Assembly: GCA_964632505.1 (NCBI GenBank) | Contig: CAZWCE010000003.1 | Location: 124,001 to 188,000, forward strand | From: CAZWCE01 sp964632505 | Lineage (GTDB): Bacteria > Planctomycetota > Planctomycetia > Pirellulales > Thermoguttaceae | Direction of reading: 5' to 3' | Length of the DNA stretch: 64,000 nt | In this document: one piece after another, positions 35,519 to 45,800 of the stretch | Layout: the number at the start of each line of letters is the position of its first letter | How positions within the stretch are numbered: the first letter of the stretch is position 1 | Translations under genes and position numbers: made by a program | The notes under the pieces: generated by a model | What the model was told of the DNA's origin: nothing | Databases searched by the model: none | What the model saw: only the letters and a program-made list of their open reading frames with translations

Positions 35519-36499
35519 ATGTCAGCTTTGCCGCGCAGAGATTTCATCAAACGCTCGTTGGCACTCGGAGCGACGACGTTGGCCGCCGGAAGCGGGATTA
35601 AGTTGTTTGCCGGCGATCCGGTTCCTTCCTCGGGCGCCGCGCCGGCCGATCACCTCACCGCCTATCAGGTGGGACCCCATATTTGGATTCGAGATCACAA
35701 CGAACTCCTCACCAGTTATCGTGCCCATCCCACTCAGAAATACCCTTATTTCTATCCTCTCACGGGCCCGACCTCGAAACGATCGCTCACCACGGAAACC
35801 TCGCAACCGTGGCCGCATCACCGCTCGCTTTTGTTCGCGTGCGACAAGGTCAACGGCGGCAACTACTGGCAAGGGACGCTGCCGCAGGGGAGGATCCTCT
35901 CGCAAGATGCCCGGCTGGGCGAATGCACTCCCGGCAGTGCTGAAATTCTGGACACTTGCCTCTGGAAACGCGACGGGGAAGATCCGGACATCGAGGATAC
36001 GCGACGTTTCTTGATCACCTTGCCCGAGTCGCAGCCCGATCTCTACATGATCGACGCGAGCGTCACGCTCAAGGCGTTGGTCGATGTCACCATTCAGAAA
36101 ACGAACCATTCGCTCTTCGCGATTCGTGCCGCCGGCGATTTGACGCCCGATGGCGGAGGCGTGCTGGAAAACTCCGAAGGCGTCAAGGGATCGGACGCCA
36201 TCTTCGGCAAGCCGGCCAAATGGTGCACTTTTTATGGTAAGCGAACCGATCCGTCGGGCAAGGAGATCACCGAAGGCATCGCACTGATGGCGCTCGACGA
36301 ACCGTTCAAGAATTGTCCCTGGTTCACCCGGGACTACGGTTTCATGTCGCCGACCCCCTTCAATTTCCTGACCGAACCGTGGAAGTTGCCCCAAGGGGAA
36401 TCGATCACGATGCACTACCGCGTCGTTGCATATACCGGCATGCCTCGGGACGCCGGGCTGGAGGAAATCTGGCTCGCATTCGCCAATGAGTATGCGTAA
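35519..36499 (+). CDS. Tat-exported DUF6807-related protein
   Basis: A 326-residue protein starting MSALPRRDFIKRSLALGATTL, a clear twin-arginine signal. The body has QPWPHHRSLLFACDKVNGGNYW where the DUF6807 family has its His-rich motif, and ends with a Trp/Pro-rich strand and LPQGESITMHYRVVAYTG. It is probably a diverged relative of the preceding gene, and the two form an operon. Tat export suggests the protein folds, perhaps with a cofactor or metal, before crossing the membrane. AAGGAGG is ideally placed for the ATG at 35519. Confidence 0.8.
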   Translation: MSALPRRDFIKRSLALGATTLAAGSGIKLFAGDPVPSSGAAPADHLTAYQVGPHIWIRDHNELLTSYRAHPTQKYPYFYPLTGPTSKRSLTTETSQPWPHHRSLLFACDKVNGGNYWQGTLPQGRILSQDARLGECTPGSAEILDTCLWKRDGEDPDIEDTRRFLITLPESQPDLYMIDASVTLKALVDVTIQKTNHSLFAIRAAGDLTPDGGGVLENSEGVKGSDAIFGKPAKWCTFYGKRTDPSGKEITEGIALMALDEPFKNCPWFTRDYGFMSPTPFNFLTEPWKLPQGESITMHYRVVAYTGMPRDAGLEEIWLAFANEYA

Positions 36500-36522
36500 C
36501 CTGTTTTTCCGTGGTTCGTGAG

Positions 36523-36547
36523 GCTTCCCCGCTTCCGGCGGGGGAGC
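36523..36547. terminator. Strong GC hairpin between convergent genes
   Basis: GCTTCCCCGC, loop TTCCG, GCGGGGGAGC: a 10-bp stem with one G-T pair, located between two converging stop codons. There is no T run on either side, so it may act as a bidirectional pause or 3'-end stabiliser rather than a classic terminator. Confidence 0.45.
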
Positions 36548-36563
36548 ACGCTTGAAGGGGAGA

Positions 36564-38873
36564 TCAAGAAGAGGGCTTCTCCGAGGCTTGCGAACGAACG
36601 AGCAGCGAAGAGATCGCCTCGGACAGCTCCTCGCGTTTGAGTGGCTTGGAAAGATACTGGTCACAACCCGCTTCGAGGCAGCGCCGACGGTCGCCCTTCA
36701 TCGCGTGAGCCGTCAAAGCGATGATCGGCAGCCCGCAACCGCCTTCACGCAGTTGCGTCGTGGCACGATACCCGTCGCATACGGGCATCTGCATGTCCAT
36801 CAAGATCAGATCGAAAGGAGTTCCCTCCTTTTCGCTCCGGTGGTACTCCCGGATGCCCTCTTCCCCGTGATTGGCGACGGTCACCTCGGCTCCGCTTTTC
36901 TTCAGAAAGAAAGAGATCAACCGCTGGTTGTCGACTCCGTCCTCCACCAGCAGAATACGCTTTCCGGCAAGGACGGCGCCGGAAGGAGGCGAAGGGGAGG
37001 GCGTCTCCGACACCGGGGTCGGGGACGGGATGCGCGAGGGAATCCGCTTTTCCGGTGGGAGCCAGCCGCGTTCTTCGCATCGCCACGCCGATTCGTCTTC
37101 GGCTTGATCCGGATCCCGAACCGGCTTTCCTCTCTCCAAACGCACGATGCCGTCGGTTGCCACGACTTCCCGCGACTCCGGCTCGATCATCGCAACTCCT
37201 TCGAGGGAACCGGTTGTCAGAAAAACGCGAAACGTGCTGCCGGACCGGTACTTGCTCTCGAGTGTGATATTCCCCCCGAGCAACCGGGCCAGCCGCTGGC
37301 TGATCGACAATCCGAGCCCCGTGCCGCCGAATTGACGGGAAGAGGTCGTGTTGGCCTGCGAGAAGGTGTCGAAGACCTCTTTCTGCTTGGCGCTCTGAAT
37401 GCCGATTCCGGTATCGATGATTTCGAAAACGATGTGCCGATGATTTCGCGGAAGTCGATCGTCCTCCTCGTCCTCCTCCCTTTCCTCACGAAGTCGACGT
37501 TCCTCCTCGGTGGTGGCCATGCGGACGGCGATCGACACTCCCCCGGTCTTGGTAAACTTGATCGCGTTTCCGAGCAGGTTCATCAGGGTTTGACGCACGC
37601 GAACCGCGTCGGTCCAAATCGTTCGCGGAATGGGCCCGAGATACCGGATCGAAAGCGAAAGCCCCTTCGATTCCGCATTGACGGCCATCAGCTCGGTGCT
37701 CTGATCGACCAGCGACTCAACTTCGCAATCGGCCCATTCCAGCTCCATCTTTCCGGCCTCGATCTTGGAAATATCGAGAATATCGTTGATCACATTCAGT
37801 AGATGCTTTCCGTTGCGTTGGATGACGTGAACATATTCCTGCACATCTTGAGGAGAATGGAACGAATCTTTCAACAGATCGGTGAACCCGAGGATGGCGG
37901 TCATGGGGGTGCGGATTTCGTGCGACATATTGGCTAGAAATTCGCTCTTGGTGCGATTGGCACTTTCCGCCGTATCCTTGGCGACCTTCAGTTGCTCCTC
38001 GATGAGCTTCTGTTTCGAAATTTCCCGCGCCAAATGCTGATTCGCTCGGCTCAGCTCACTCGTCCGCTGGTAGACTCGGGCTTCGAGTTCGTCGTTCGCC
38101 TGCTCCAACTGAATCCGGCTCTGTTCCATTTGATCGATCATCGAGTTGAATCCCTCTTGGAGGACCCCCAACTCGTCGTGACTGCTTTTGGAAACCCGAA
38201 CGGAATAGTTGCTCCCTTCGCCCACCTTTTTCATCGCCTGGACCAACTCGAGAATCGGCGAGGTGAAGCGATATTGCCACCGCATGGTGATCAAGAAGGA
38301 GACAAAAAGAGCCGCGATGAGGACCCCGGCAGCCACTTGGAAGTGATTTGCGACCACTTCCTGCAACTCGGCGGTGCTCATCAACAGAACGAGGCTGCCG
38401 ATGCGTTCCCCTTGCGACTCGATGAAACGGCTCGTCTCGATGCAGGCCAAAGAATTGCCGTCGATCCGGTGGTCTACATAGCGTATTCGCTCCTCGAGAG
38501 GGGCTCGGATTCCGAAGGGACCGGGCGGGTCCGGAGGATAACAGGCCAACACCTCGCCGTCGGCGGTGAACACCTTCGCGACCAGCACCGAAGGGTACGT
38601 CCCAAGCGATTCCAACACCTCTTCGGCCGCGGCTTCATCCTCGAATTCCACGGGCGCCATTTCATTCACCGCCAGCACTTCGGCCAGGGCCGACATCTCC
38701 CGCTCTTTCATCCGGTACGTCACCTGGATGTCGTGATACATGAATCCGGCGGTGCACAAGACCAGCGCGATGGTGACCGCCCCGCCCACGAGCAGAAAAA
38801 GCCGCTCCCGAATCGAAAGAGTTCGCGTTCTCGAAAAAAGGCGAGAAAGGTGCGGGAAAACAAAACGCCTCAT
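36564..38873 (-). CDS. Hybrid sensor histidine kinase (HAMP-HisKA-HATPase-REC)
   Basis: A 769-residue membrane sensor. Two helices (about 24-46 and 178-197) flank an extracytoplasmic domain of about 130 residues. A HAMP domain (about 198-252) and coiled coil (253-305) follow. HisKA has the phospho-accepting H318 in MSHEIRTPM. The ATPase has NLLGNAIKFT, DTGIGI and GGTGLGL. After a Pro/Ser-rich linker, a receiver domain carries D693 in LILMDMQMP with the Lys of YLSKPLK. It is divergent to the TonB-receptor and YfiR genes, a grouping seen in other bacteria and suggestive of one signalling unit. No separate response regulator is adjacent. Confidence 0.94.
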   Translation of the reverse strand: MRRFVFPHLSRLFSRTRTLSIRERLFLLVGGAVTIALVLCTAGFMYHDIQVTYRMKEREMSALAEVLAVNEMAPVEFEDEAAAEEVLESLGTYPSVLVAKVFTADGEVLACYPPDPPGPFGIRAPLEERIRYVDHRIDGNSLACIETSRFIESQGERIGSLVLLMSTAELQEVVANHFQVAAGVLIAALFVSFLITMRWQYRFTSPILELVQAMKKVGEGSNYSVRVSKSSHDELGVLQEGFNSMIDQMEQSRIQLEQANDELEARVYQRTSELSRANQHLAREISKQKLIEEQLKVAKDTAESANRTKSEFLANMSHEIRTPMTAILGFTDLLKDSFHSPQDVQEYVHVIQRNGKHLLNVINDILDISKIEAGKMELEWADCEVESLVDQSTELMAVNAESKGLSLSIRYLGPIPRTIWTDAVRVRQTLMNLLGNAIKFTKTGGVSIAVRMATTEEERRLREEREEDEEDDRLPRNHRHIVFEIIDTGIGIQSAKQKEVFDTFSQANTTSSRQFGGTGLGLSISQRLARLLGGNITLESKYRSGSTFRVFLTTGSLEGVAMIEPESREVVATDGIVRLERGKPVRDPDQAEDESAWRCEERGWLPPEKRIPSRIPSPTPVSETPSPSPPSGAVLAGKRILLVEDGVDNQRLISFFLKKSGAEVTVANHGEEGIREYHRSEKEGTPFDLILMDMQMPVCDGYRATTQLREGGCGLPIIALTAHAMKGDRRRCLEAGCDQYLSKPLKREELSEAISSLLVRSQASEKPSS

Positions 38874-39374
38874 GCTAAAACCAACCTGCTTTTAGACAAT
38901 GGAAAGTCATCGGAGGCCCCCTTCCTTGAAAATCAAGAATGAAGGCCGCAACGTACATAGTAATAGTATACCCCATGTTTTCTTTTGAAATGGGAGGCGT
39001 CGACACAAAATCTCCTCGGCAATCGATAAGCGAAAAAGTCTGCTTCGACCACCAATCTCGGAGATTGGAACTCGTCCCCGCTGCTCGGGGAGGAGCGGTT
39101 GATTCGAGCCCATCCGTGAACGATTCCCGATCCAGCCCCCTCATATCTCATGATTCCCGCAAACTTCCTTGTCCCTTGAAAAACCGGCATAATCAATACA
39201 ATGATTCTCGGCCGGAATCATACGATCCCCCGATTGGGAAACGTCGATACCACTTTCTGTGTCTCCCGGTGGGTCTTCGGGGAGACCTTCGTTTTCCATC
39301 CGATCCGCTTTCTCCCAAGAGACGCCCCTTTCGAAGGATCCTGTACTTTCCCTGCTCACGATGTGGATATTTGC
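38874..39374. other. 501-bp divergent region between kinase and TonB-receptor genes
   Basis: No gene supported. It should contain promoters for both flanking genes. TATACC/TATACT elements near 38963-38970 and TACAAT near 39196-39201 (with TTGAAA 15 bases upstream) are candidates, none with ideal spacing. Confidence 0.4.
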
Positions 39375-41579
39375 ATGTTCCACCAAAAGCAATTGAATGT
39401 CCTATGGAGGGAGATTTCGAGTCGAGGTCGGGTTGCGTCGACGCGCCGGCATCTGCCCATCGTGCTTCTTTCCACTTCGCTCTTGATTTTCGCAGCCGCC
39501 CCTGGTGATGCGGCACCGCCGGAAAATCACTCCCCCGGAGGCGGGGAAATCACCGACCCGCTGGTCGACCCTCTTGCGGAAATGAGCCCCGACGCCCTGA
39601 ACGGAGAAAAGGATCGTTCGAAGGACGAAAACGATCCGGTCGATTCGATTCTGGAGATGGACATCGAGCAGCTCAGCCAAGTCGACATCGACACCCCCTC
39701 GTTCGACGTCGAGGTCACCTCCGTCGCCAAGCAGGAAAGCACCGTCGGCAAGTCGCCGGCGGCCGTCTTCGTCATCACCAGCGAGATGATCCGCCGCAGC
39801 GGCAAGAAGACGATTCCCGAACTCCTGCGTATGGCCCCCGGGGTCGAGGTTTCCAGGATGGATAACCACACCTGGGCGATCACCATCCGGGGATTCCAAG
39901 CCCGCTATTCCAGAAGCCTGCTGGTCATGATCGACGGACGGACGGTCTACAGCCCCATCTACTCCGGAGTCTACTGGGACACCATCGACATGCCGCTGGA
40001 AGACATCCAGCGCATCGAGGTGATTCGAGGCCCGGGCGGGACGCTCTGGGGCGCGAACGCCGTGAACGGGGTGATCAACATCATCACCAAGAAGAGCCAA
40101 GACACCCAGGGCACCCATGTCGTCGTCGGCGGGGGCGACCAGAACCGTTTCGACAACACCCTTCGATACGGCGATGGGGGAGAGGAACTCAGCTACCGCG
40201 TCTGGGGAAAGCATTTCGAGCGGGCTCCCCAGGCATCGCCCATGCAATCGGACGACTGGCGCGCCGGTCGCGGCGGTTTCCGCATGGATTGGAATCCTCA
40301 GGATCGCCCCGACGACCACATCACCTTCGAAGGCGACTACTTCAGCGGGGAAGCGGGCATCGATATCCAACGCGTCGAGCACAACGCGGGCGGAGGATTT
40401 GTCCAGCGTTACATCGAGGATGAACGCTACAGCGGGGCGAATCTCCTGGGGAGATGGCATCACGAGTTGGGTCCCGATTCCGACTGGACCCTCCAGAGTT
40501 TCTTCGCCCAGAACTACCGGGCCAATTCCAGTTTCAATCACCTCGACAACACGTTCGATGTCGAATTCCAGCACCGCTTCCGCCCACATCCACGGCATCA
40601 ATGGATCTGGGGCACCGGGTATCGCTACGTCCACGACCATCTGGCCAACACCCTGAGCCTGAAATTCGATCCCTCCTCGCGCGAAACCTTTCGCTACAAC
40701 GCTTTCGTGCAAGACGAGATCGCCTTGATCCCCGAGCGTTGGACGATGACCGTCGGTTCCAAATTCGAAATCAACTCCTACACCGATTTTGAATATCAAC
40801 CCTCGATCCGAAGCCTTTACGTCCTCGACCCGAAACGGGTCATCTGGGGCGCCGTGTCCCGCGCCGTTCGGACCCCCTCGCGGCTCGAAGAAGACATCGA
40901 TTTCGTCACGCCGAACTTTCCGGATCCCTCCGGCACGACTTTCATCGAGTTCCGGGGCAACTCCCAATTGAAATCCGAGGATCTGCTCGCCTATGAACTG
41001 GGATACCGTGCCCAGCCGACCGAACGCTTCGCTTGGGACCTCGCCGGTTATTTTCACCGGTACGACAAGCTCGTCGGTTTCTTGAGCGAAACTCCCTACA
41101 CGATGGGAGGCGGCATGTACACGATCTATCCGTTGCGCTTCGACAACGGCGGAGCGGCGAACGTCTGGGGACTGGAACTCACGACCCGATACACGCTCGC
41201 CGATTGGTGGCTGATCTCGGCATTCTACACCTTCCAGGACGCGACGCTTTACCAAGATACATTCTCGAAACCCTACTACGCAGATACAGAATTCATCCAA
41301 AACCAGGCTCGGCTGGAAAACTTCTGGACCCTGAACGAGCGGTGGACGCTCGGTTCGGCCTTCCGCTATGTGGACCTCATCGGAGGAAAAAACGTCCCCA
41401 GCTACATCGAGTTGGATTTGCGACTCGGCTGGCAACCCATAAAAAATCTCGAATTCGAGGTCGTCGGGGAAAATCTCTTGAATCCGAGTCACCTGGAATA
41501 CTCCCCCGATTTCGAATTCGGCGAGCCCGATGTTCGCATCCGCCGCGCGGTGTTCGCCGGCATGACGCTCCGAAGATAA
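39375..41579 (+). CDS. TonB-dependent outer-membrane receptor
   Basis: A 734-residue protein with an export signal (PIVLLSTSLLIFAAAPGDAA). A plug domain follows: VTSVAKQESTVGKSPAAVFV, IRRSGKKTIPELLRMAPGVEV, LVMIDGRTVYSP and IEVIRGPGGTLWGANAVNGVINI. A long beta-barrel of alternating aromatic strands completes it. The ligand is unknown; siderophores, cobalamin or sugars are all possible. The YfiR gene downstream and the divergent hybrid kinase suggest a receptor coupled to signalling. The protein ends in TLRR, not the usual aromatic residue. The start is a best guess: ATG at 39375, with longer frames possible. Confidence 0.9.
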   Translation: MFHQKQLNVLWREISSRGRVASTRRHLPIVLLSTSLLIFAAAPGDAAPPENHSPGGGEITDPLVDPLAEMSPDALNGEKDRSKDENDPVDSILEMDIEQLSQVDIDTPSFDVEVTSVAKQESTVGKSPAAVFVITSEMIRRSGKKTIPELLRMAPGVEVSRMDNHTWAITIRGFQARYSRSLLVMIDGRTVYSPIYSGVYWDTIDMPLEDIQRIEVIRGPGGTLWGANAVNGVINIITKKSQDTQGTHVVVGGGDQNRFDNTLRYGDGGEELSYRVWGKHFERAPQASPMQSDDWRAGRGGFRMDWNPQDRPDDHITFEGDYFSGEAGIDIQRVEHNAGGGFVQRYIEDERYSGANLLGRWHHELGPDSDWTLQSFFAQNYRANSSFNHLDNTFDVEFQHRFRPHPRHQWIWGTGYRYVHDHLANTLSLKFDPSSRETFRYNAFVQDEIALIPERWTMTVGSKFEINSYTDFEYQPSIRSLYVLDPKRVIWGAVSRAVRTPSRLEEDIDFVTPNFPDPSGTTFIEFRGNSQLKSEDLLAYELGYRAQPTERFAWDLAGYFHRYDKLVGFLSETPYTMGGGMYTIYPLRFDNGGAANVWGLELTTRYTLADWWLISAFYTFQDATLYQDTFSKPYYADTEFIQNQARLENFWTLNERWTLGSAFRYVDLIGGKNVPSYIELDLRLGWQPIKNLEFEVVGENLLNPSHLEYSPDFEFGEPDVRIRRAVFAGMTLRR

Positions 41580-41638
41580 ACAACATTAGGTGGGCATTAT
41601 TTATTTTACCGGTTTTTTTATGTTGCGGCAAAAAAACC

Positions 41639-41666
41639 TTGACCTTCCCCTCTGTAGATGTATCAT
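41639..41666 (+). promoter_or_regulatory. Candidate promoter for the yfiR-like gene
   Basis: TTGACC (41639-41644), 16-base spacer, TATCAT (41661-41666), inside the 316-bp gap between receptor and YfiR genes. The rest of the gap is AT-rich without a gene. The gene may thus be transcribed independently of the receptor. Confidence 0.45.
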
Positions 41667-41895
41667 TCATTAAACGAATAATAACCACGCATGAGACGCA
41701 ACTTTGATCGGGAGTTCGAAAATCGACTGAAAAAAATCATCCATTTTTCCAAGTTTCCTCTTACGCGAAAAAGAGCGAAGCTGAAAAAACTTCCACGCCG
41801 AGAATACGATGGTTGCTTCCCTCAGGCCCGAGTCTTTTTCACCGAAAAGGTCCGTGGTGGAAAGACGATCCATCGCCGCCCATTCGCATGCTTCC

Positions 41896-42495
41896 ATGGT
41901 TCGGGCAGTGAAGGTGAATCAAGCGCCTGTGGGTATTATTCTATCTATCATTTTGATGATTTTACCGGGTGTTTCTCCCTGTTTCGCTCAGAACGGGTCC
42001 GAGTCCTTCTTCGAAGAGCCCGTCAGCCGGGAGTACCTCGTGAAGGCGGCGTATCTCTTGAATTTCGCCAAGTACACCCAATGGCCCGAGCAAGCGTTCC
42101 ACGATGAAGAAGCTCCCCTGGTGATCGGCGTTCTCGGCCCCAATCCGTTCGCCAATGTCCTCGAACGCGCCGCTGAAAAAAAAGAGATCCACGACCGATC
42201 GATCGTCGTCGAATACTACCCACACCTGGAAGGAGAGAGCCCGCCCCCTTGTCATCTCCTCTTTTTCAGCAAACAGCTCACAGCGGCCGAAATGAAAGAA
42301 ACCCTGCAAGTCGTCGATCGCGCCCCCATTCTTCTTTCGGGTGATAGCCGGACCTTCGCGGTACGGGGCGGAATCACCGGCTTTTTCATCGAAGAAAACA
42401 AGGTGAGATTCGCGATCAATCTCGAGTCGATGAAACATCACCAATTGCAGATCAGCTCCAAGGTCCTTCGATTGGCCGATACCATCGCCGAATAG
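41896..42495 (+). CDS. YfiR/DUF4154-family periplasmic protein
   Basis: A 199-residue exported protein: a hydrophobic signal (VGIILSIILMILPGVSPCFA), then the family signature EYLVKAAYLLNFAKYTQWPEQAF. Further blocks are IGVLGPNPFANVLERAAE, CHLLFFSKQ and PILLSGDSRTFAVRGGITGFF. In Pseudomonas, YfiR is a periplasmic repressor of a diguanylate cyclase; homologues next to TonB receptors and sensor kinases are thought to relay an envelope signal. The N-terminal start is uncertain (ATG at 41896, or 41809 in the same frame); neither has a good ribosome-binding site. Confidence 0.88.
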   Translation: MVRAVKVNQAPVGIILSIILMILPGVSPCFAQNGSESFFEEPVSREYLVKAAYLLNFAKYTQWPEQAFHDEEAPLVIGVLGPNPFANVLERAAEKKEIHDRSIVVEYYPHLEGESPPPCHLLFFSKQLTAAEMKETLQVVDRAPILLSGDSRTFAVRGGITGFFIEENKVRFAINLESMKHHQLQISSKVLRLADTIAE

Positions 42496-42627
42496 CTCCA
42501 CCGCGTTTTCGATTGGCCCGACACGTTATTTTTATACCGAATGCCGGCCCCCTCATCGCTTTTCTTCCCGATTCTGCAAGGAACATCTTCGCCACGGGGG
42601 CATCTCGCGGTTTTTCCGATGGGCAGG

Positions 42628-42656
42628 TTGACGTCATCGCGCAACGTGACTACCAT
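42628..42656 (+). promoter_or_regulatory. Candidate promoter in the 319-bp gap before the large exported protein gene
   Basis: TTGACG (42628-42633), 17-base spacer, TACCAT (42651-42656). It would give a leader of about 150 bases. No gene is seen in 42496-42814. Confidence 0.45.
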
Positions 42657-42814
42657 TCCCCCAGGAAGACCACAGTGAGACATTCCGGTTCGTAAGATCT
42701 CCACGAACCGTCCTCCAAACGTTTTTCTTCACTTACATGGACTAATCCCATCGGGCCGATCGGTCCGACGCCGATCCCCTCCGCACCGCTGGGTTCATGA
42801 TCAGGGGAAATCAT

Positions 42815-45800
42815 ATGACGAAGTATCGTGTTCAACACACGGCGAGGCAAGCGATCCCGCTCCATCGTCTGGGACGAGTTTTCGGCTCGGCCATGCTCGT
42901 GCTCGGTGCGATGAGCGTTTTTTCGACGAACGCCTTCGCGCAGCGCAGCGCCGCACATCCCGGCGAGCCGTTCGGCGTCGGCGTGATCGAAATGGCGATC
43001 TCCCGGCAAGACCTTCCCCCGATGCTCGGCGCCGAGGGCATTCAGATCGTCGAACGTCGAGGCCGCGTTTTCTATCCGGCGATCCAAGTGGATCAGATCC
43101 CCGAGATGGTAACCAATATACTCAAGCAATCGCGGCGTCCGCTGGGGCGGCTCATCGGCGATATCCTCGAAGAACAGGTACAGCCCAACGTGAAAGTCTT
43201 TTTCCTGTTCCAGGGCGATGCTCCCTTGGAGATCCAAGTCACCACGCGTCGGCCCCGGAGCTTCACCCTCCGGCCCTCGCCCGACGCCGGCGGCTTCGAA
43301 ACCCTGCGAAGCCGGTGGTGGGAAGCCTACGCCGATCCTCGTGGTCTGAACTTGACCGAAGACTATCCCCCCCTGGTGGAGAACTATCTCCATACCTTGC
43401 TCGCTTGGCGATTGGGGATGCCGCTTTCCGAAAAGGATCCTCCCAAGTGGCGAACCTTGTTGTTGCATCATATGGGATTCGACCTCGATCCGGCGGGATT
43501 CGTCCTTCGGGCCCAACAGGAACGATTCATGGGGCCCCCGGCGACTCAAAACCGAGCCACCTTACCGACACCACCGTCGCTCGCCGAACGACTGGGCCGC
43601 GGGGAGAACTCGCTCACGCAATTCCTCAAAACATTGCCCGAGGCCGAGGTCCTCGAAACGTCTCCCGCCAACGCCTCCTCTTCACAAGACGCTTCCAAAA
43701 AGAGCCAAAAGGGAAGCCTCTGGGGATCGCTCAGCTCCACCTTCTCCAAGATGACCACTCAAGGAAAAGGAACGTCTCGGGACGACTCCGCCAATGCCGA
43801 CGAATCTTCCGAAGCGGCACCGGTCCCGCAGATCGCCGGCATCGAAACGATGGCCCTGCACGTCCCGGAGAACTGCTTCTATGTTCGGTTCGGGAATTTC
43901 CAGAACTTTCTCTGGGTCCAGGACACCATCGAGCGTTGGGGGGGCGATCTGCAAAACTTGATCGCCCTGCGGGGCATCGACTACCGGAGCTCCGAGCAAA
44001 TGGAACGTCAACTCGCTCTCGAGCAGAACGCCATTTCGAGGATGTTCGGCAACTCGGTCATCGGCGACGTGGCCCTGATCGGAACCGACACCTATCTTCA
44101 AGACGGCGGTTCCTACGGTCTGATTTTCCAGGCCAAAAACAATGCTCTTCTGGCGAGCGACTTCCAGCGACAGCGCAACACCGCACTCAAGGAGACCGAT
44201 GGAGCAGAAGAACGAACCCTGCAAATGGGCGACCGCGAAGTCTCCTTCCTCTCGACTCCCGACAATACGCTTCGTTCCTATTATGTGCAAGTCGGCGATT
44301 TCCACCTGGTCAGTCGGAGCGAAACGCTGGTGCGTTTGTTTCTGGCCGTTCATGCCCAACCGGACGCGGCAGGGCAGGAGAGTGCGGCGAAACTTCGATC
44401 GTTGGGGGAGCTCGAGGAGTTTCAGGTCGTGCGTGAGATTCTGCCGAAGGAACGCCCTGATACGATCTTCGCCTACTTTTCACGACCTTATCTTTTCCAA
44501 TTGCTTTCGCCGGACTACTGGATCGAAACACGGAGAAGAACGCAGGCGATCGCCGATACGAATCTGTTGATGCTCGGACGACTGGCGGGGAAATCGGAAG
44601 GGCGGCCGCACAAGAACATGGAGGACCTGATCGAAGCGGGACTGCTCCCTGAAGATTTCCCGCATCGTCCCGACGGAGGTCGCCCCGTTTTCACCGAAAG
44701 CGGACATGCCTACGATTCACTCCGAGGATTCCGTGGCGATTTTCTACCGGCGGCCGATCATTTGCCGGAAAAGATCAGCCCGGAGGAACAACGGGCCTAC
44801 GACGCCTTCTGTCGGCGTTTCGCCGACCAGTGGAGCAATCTCGATCCGATCGTCCTGGCGCTGGGACGTTCCCGCGTAAACGCCGACCTGGAACGAGTCG
44901 ACATCGATGCCCGGATCGCCCCGCTTTCCAAAAAGAACTTCCAGCAACTGCAATCGATGGTGGGGGCGCCGGACCGTCGCAAACTGGCCTCCATACCGCA
45001 AGCGATCGCCCAATTCGAGGCGATCCTTTCCGATCAACGTCTATTCGGCGGGCTCTGGAGTCGCCCGGTCGGCTCCCGGAGTGACCAGCGGGAGCGGGAA
45101 TTGGCCGAGTCGATGACGTTCGCGGCGCTTTTGAAGGGGAATCTCATGCCCCGCGATCTCTTGCCCGGCTACTGGGGCGTCTACGGTTCGTCCGGCGGCG
45201 CAAGCTCTCCGAGCCGTCAACCCGCCAAGCCATCGGGGATGCTCAGGCTACTCGACTTCGGTTTTCGGCAGTCTCCCGATCCCCAGGGCTATTCGCGGGG
45301 ACTTTTCGGGAGCTGGCGTCGCTATTACGGCGATTTCACGCTCTATTCGGGACACCGCTCGATTCTTGAGACCGTCAGTCCGCAGTTGCAATTCGTCGAA
45401 CAGGACTTCGCCTCGCAGATTCGCGCACAAGTGGGCGATTTATCCGATTCCGACGTCATGCCGATGGTCAACAACCTCGCCTACGCGCGGACGCGGGAGA
45501 CCTCACGCGGCAACCTCATTCTGATGAAGCAACTCGGGCAGCAATTGCACGTGGCGGGACCGCAACAAAAGGAGATCGCCGAGATGCTGCTCGACGGCAC
45601 CTTGATTTGCCCGCTGGGAGGAACCTACCGCTACCAACAAGATGCGCCCGGACGAGGAAGATGGATTTCCACGGCGCTGCGGGACGCTCCTTCGGGTTCG
45701 CTCTTCTCGACGGTCGCCCCCCGGGGATTCGTGGCTCCGCCGCTGAACTGGTTCCGCGGCCTCAAAATGCAAACCCTCGTCGCGTCCGATGCCGTTTCGA

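Noticed and set aside
39402..41492. 696-codon open frame opposite the TonB receptor
   Set aside because: Shadow of a well-supported receptor gene; no start signal and no domain.
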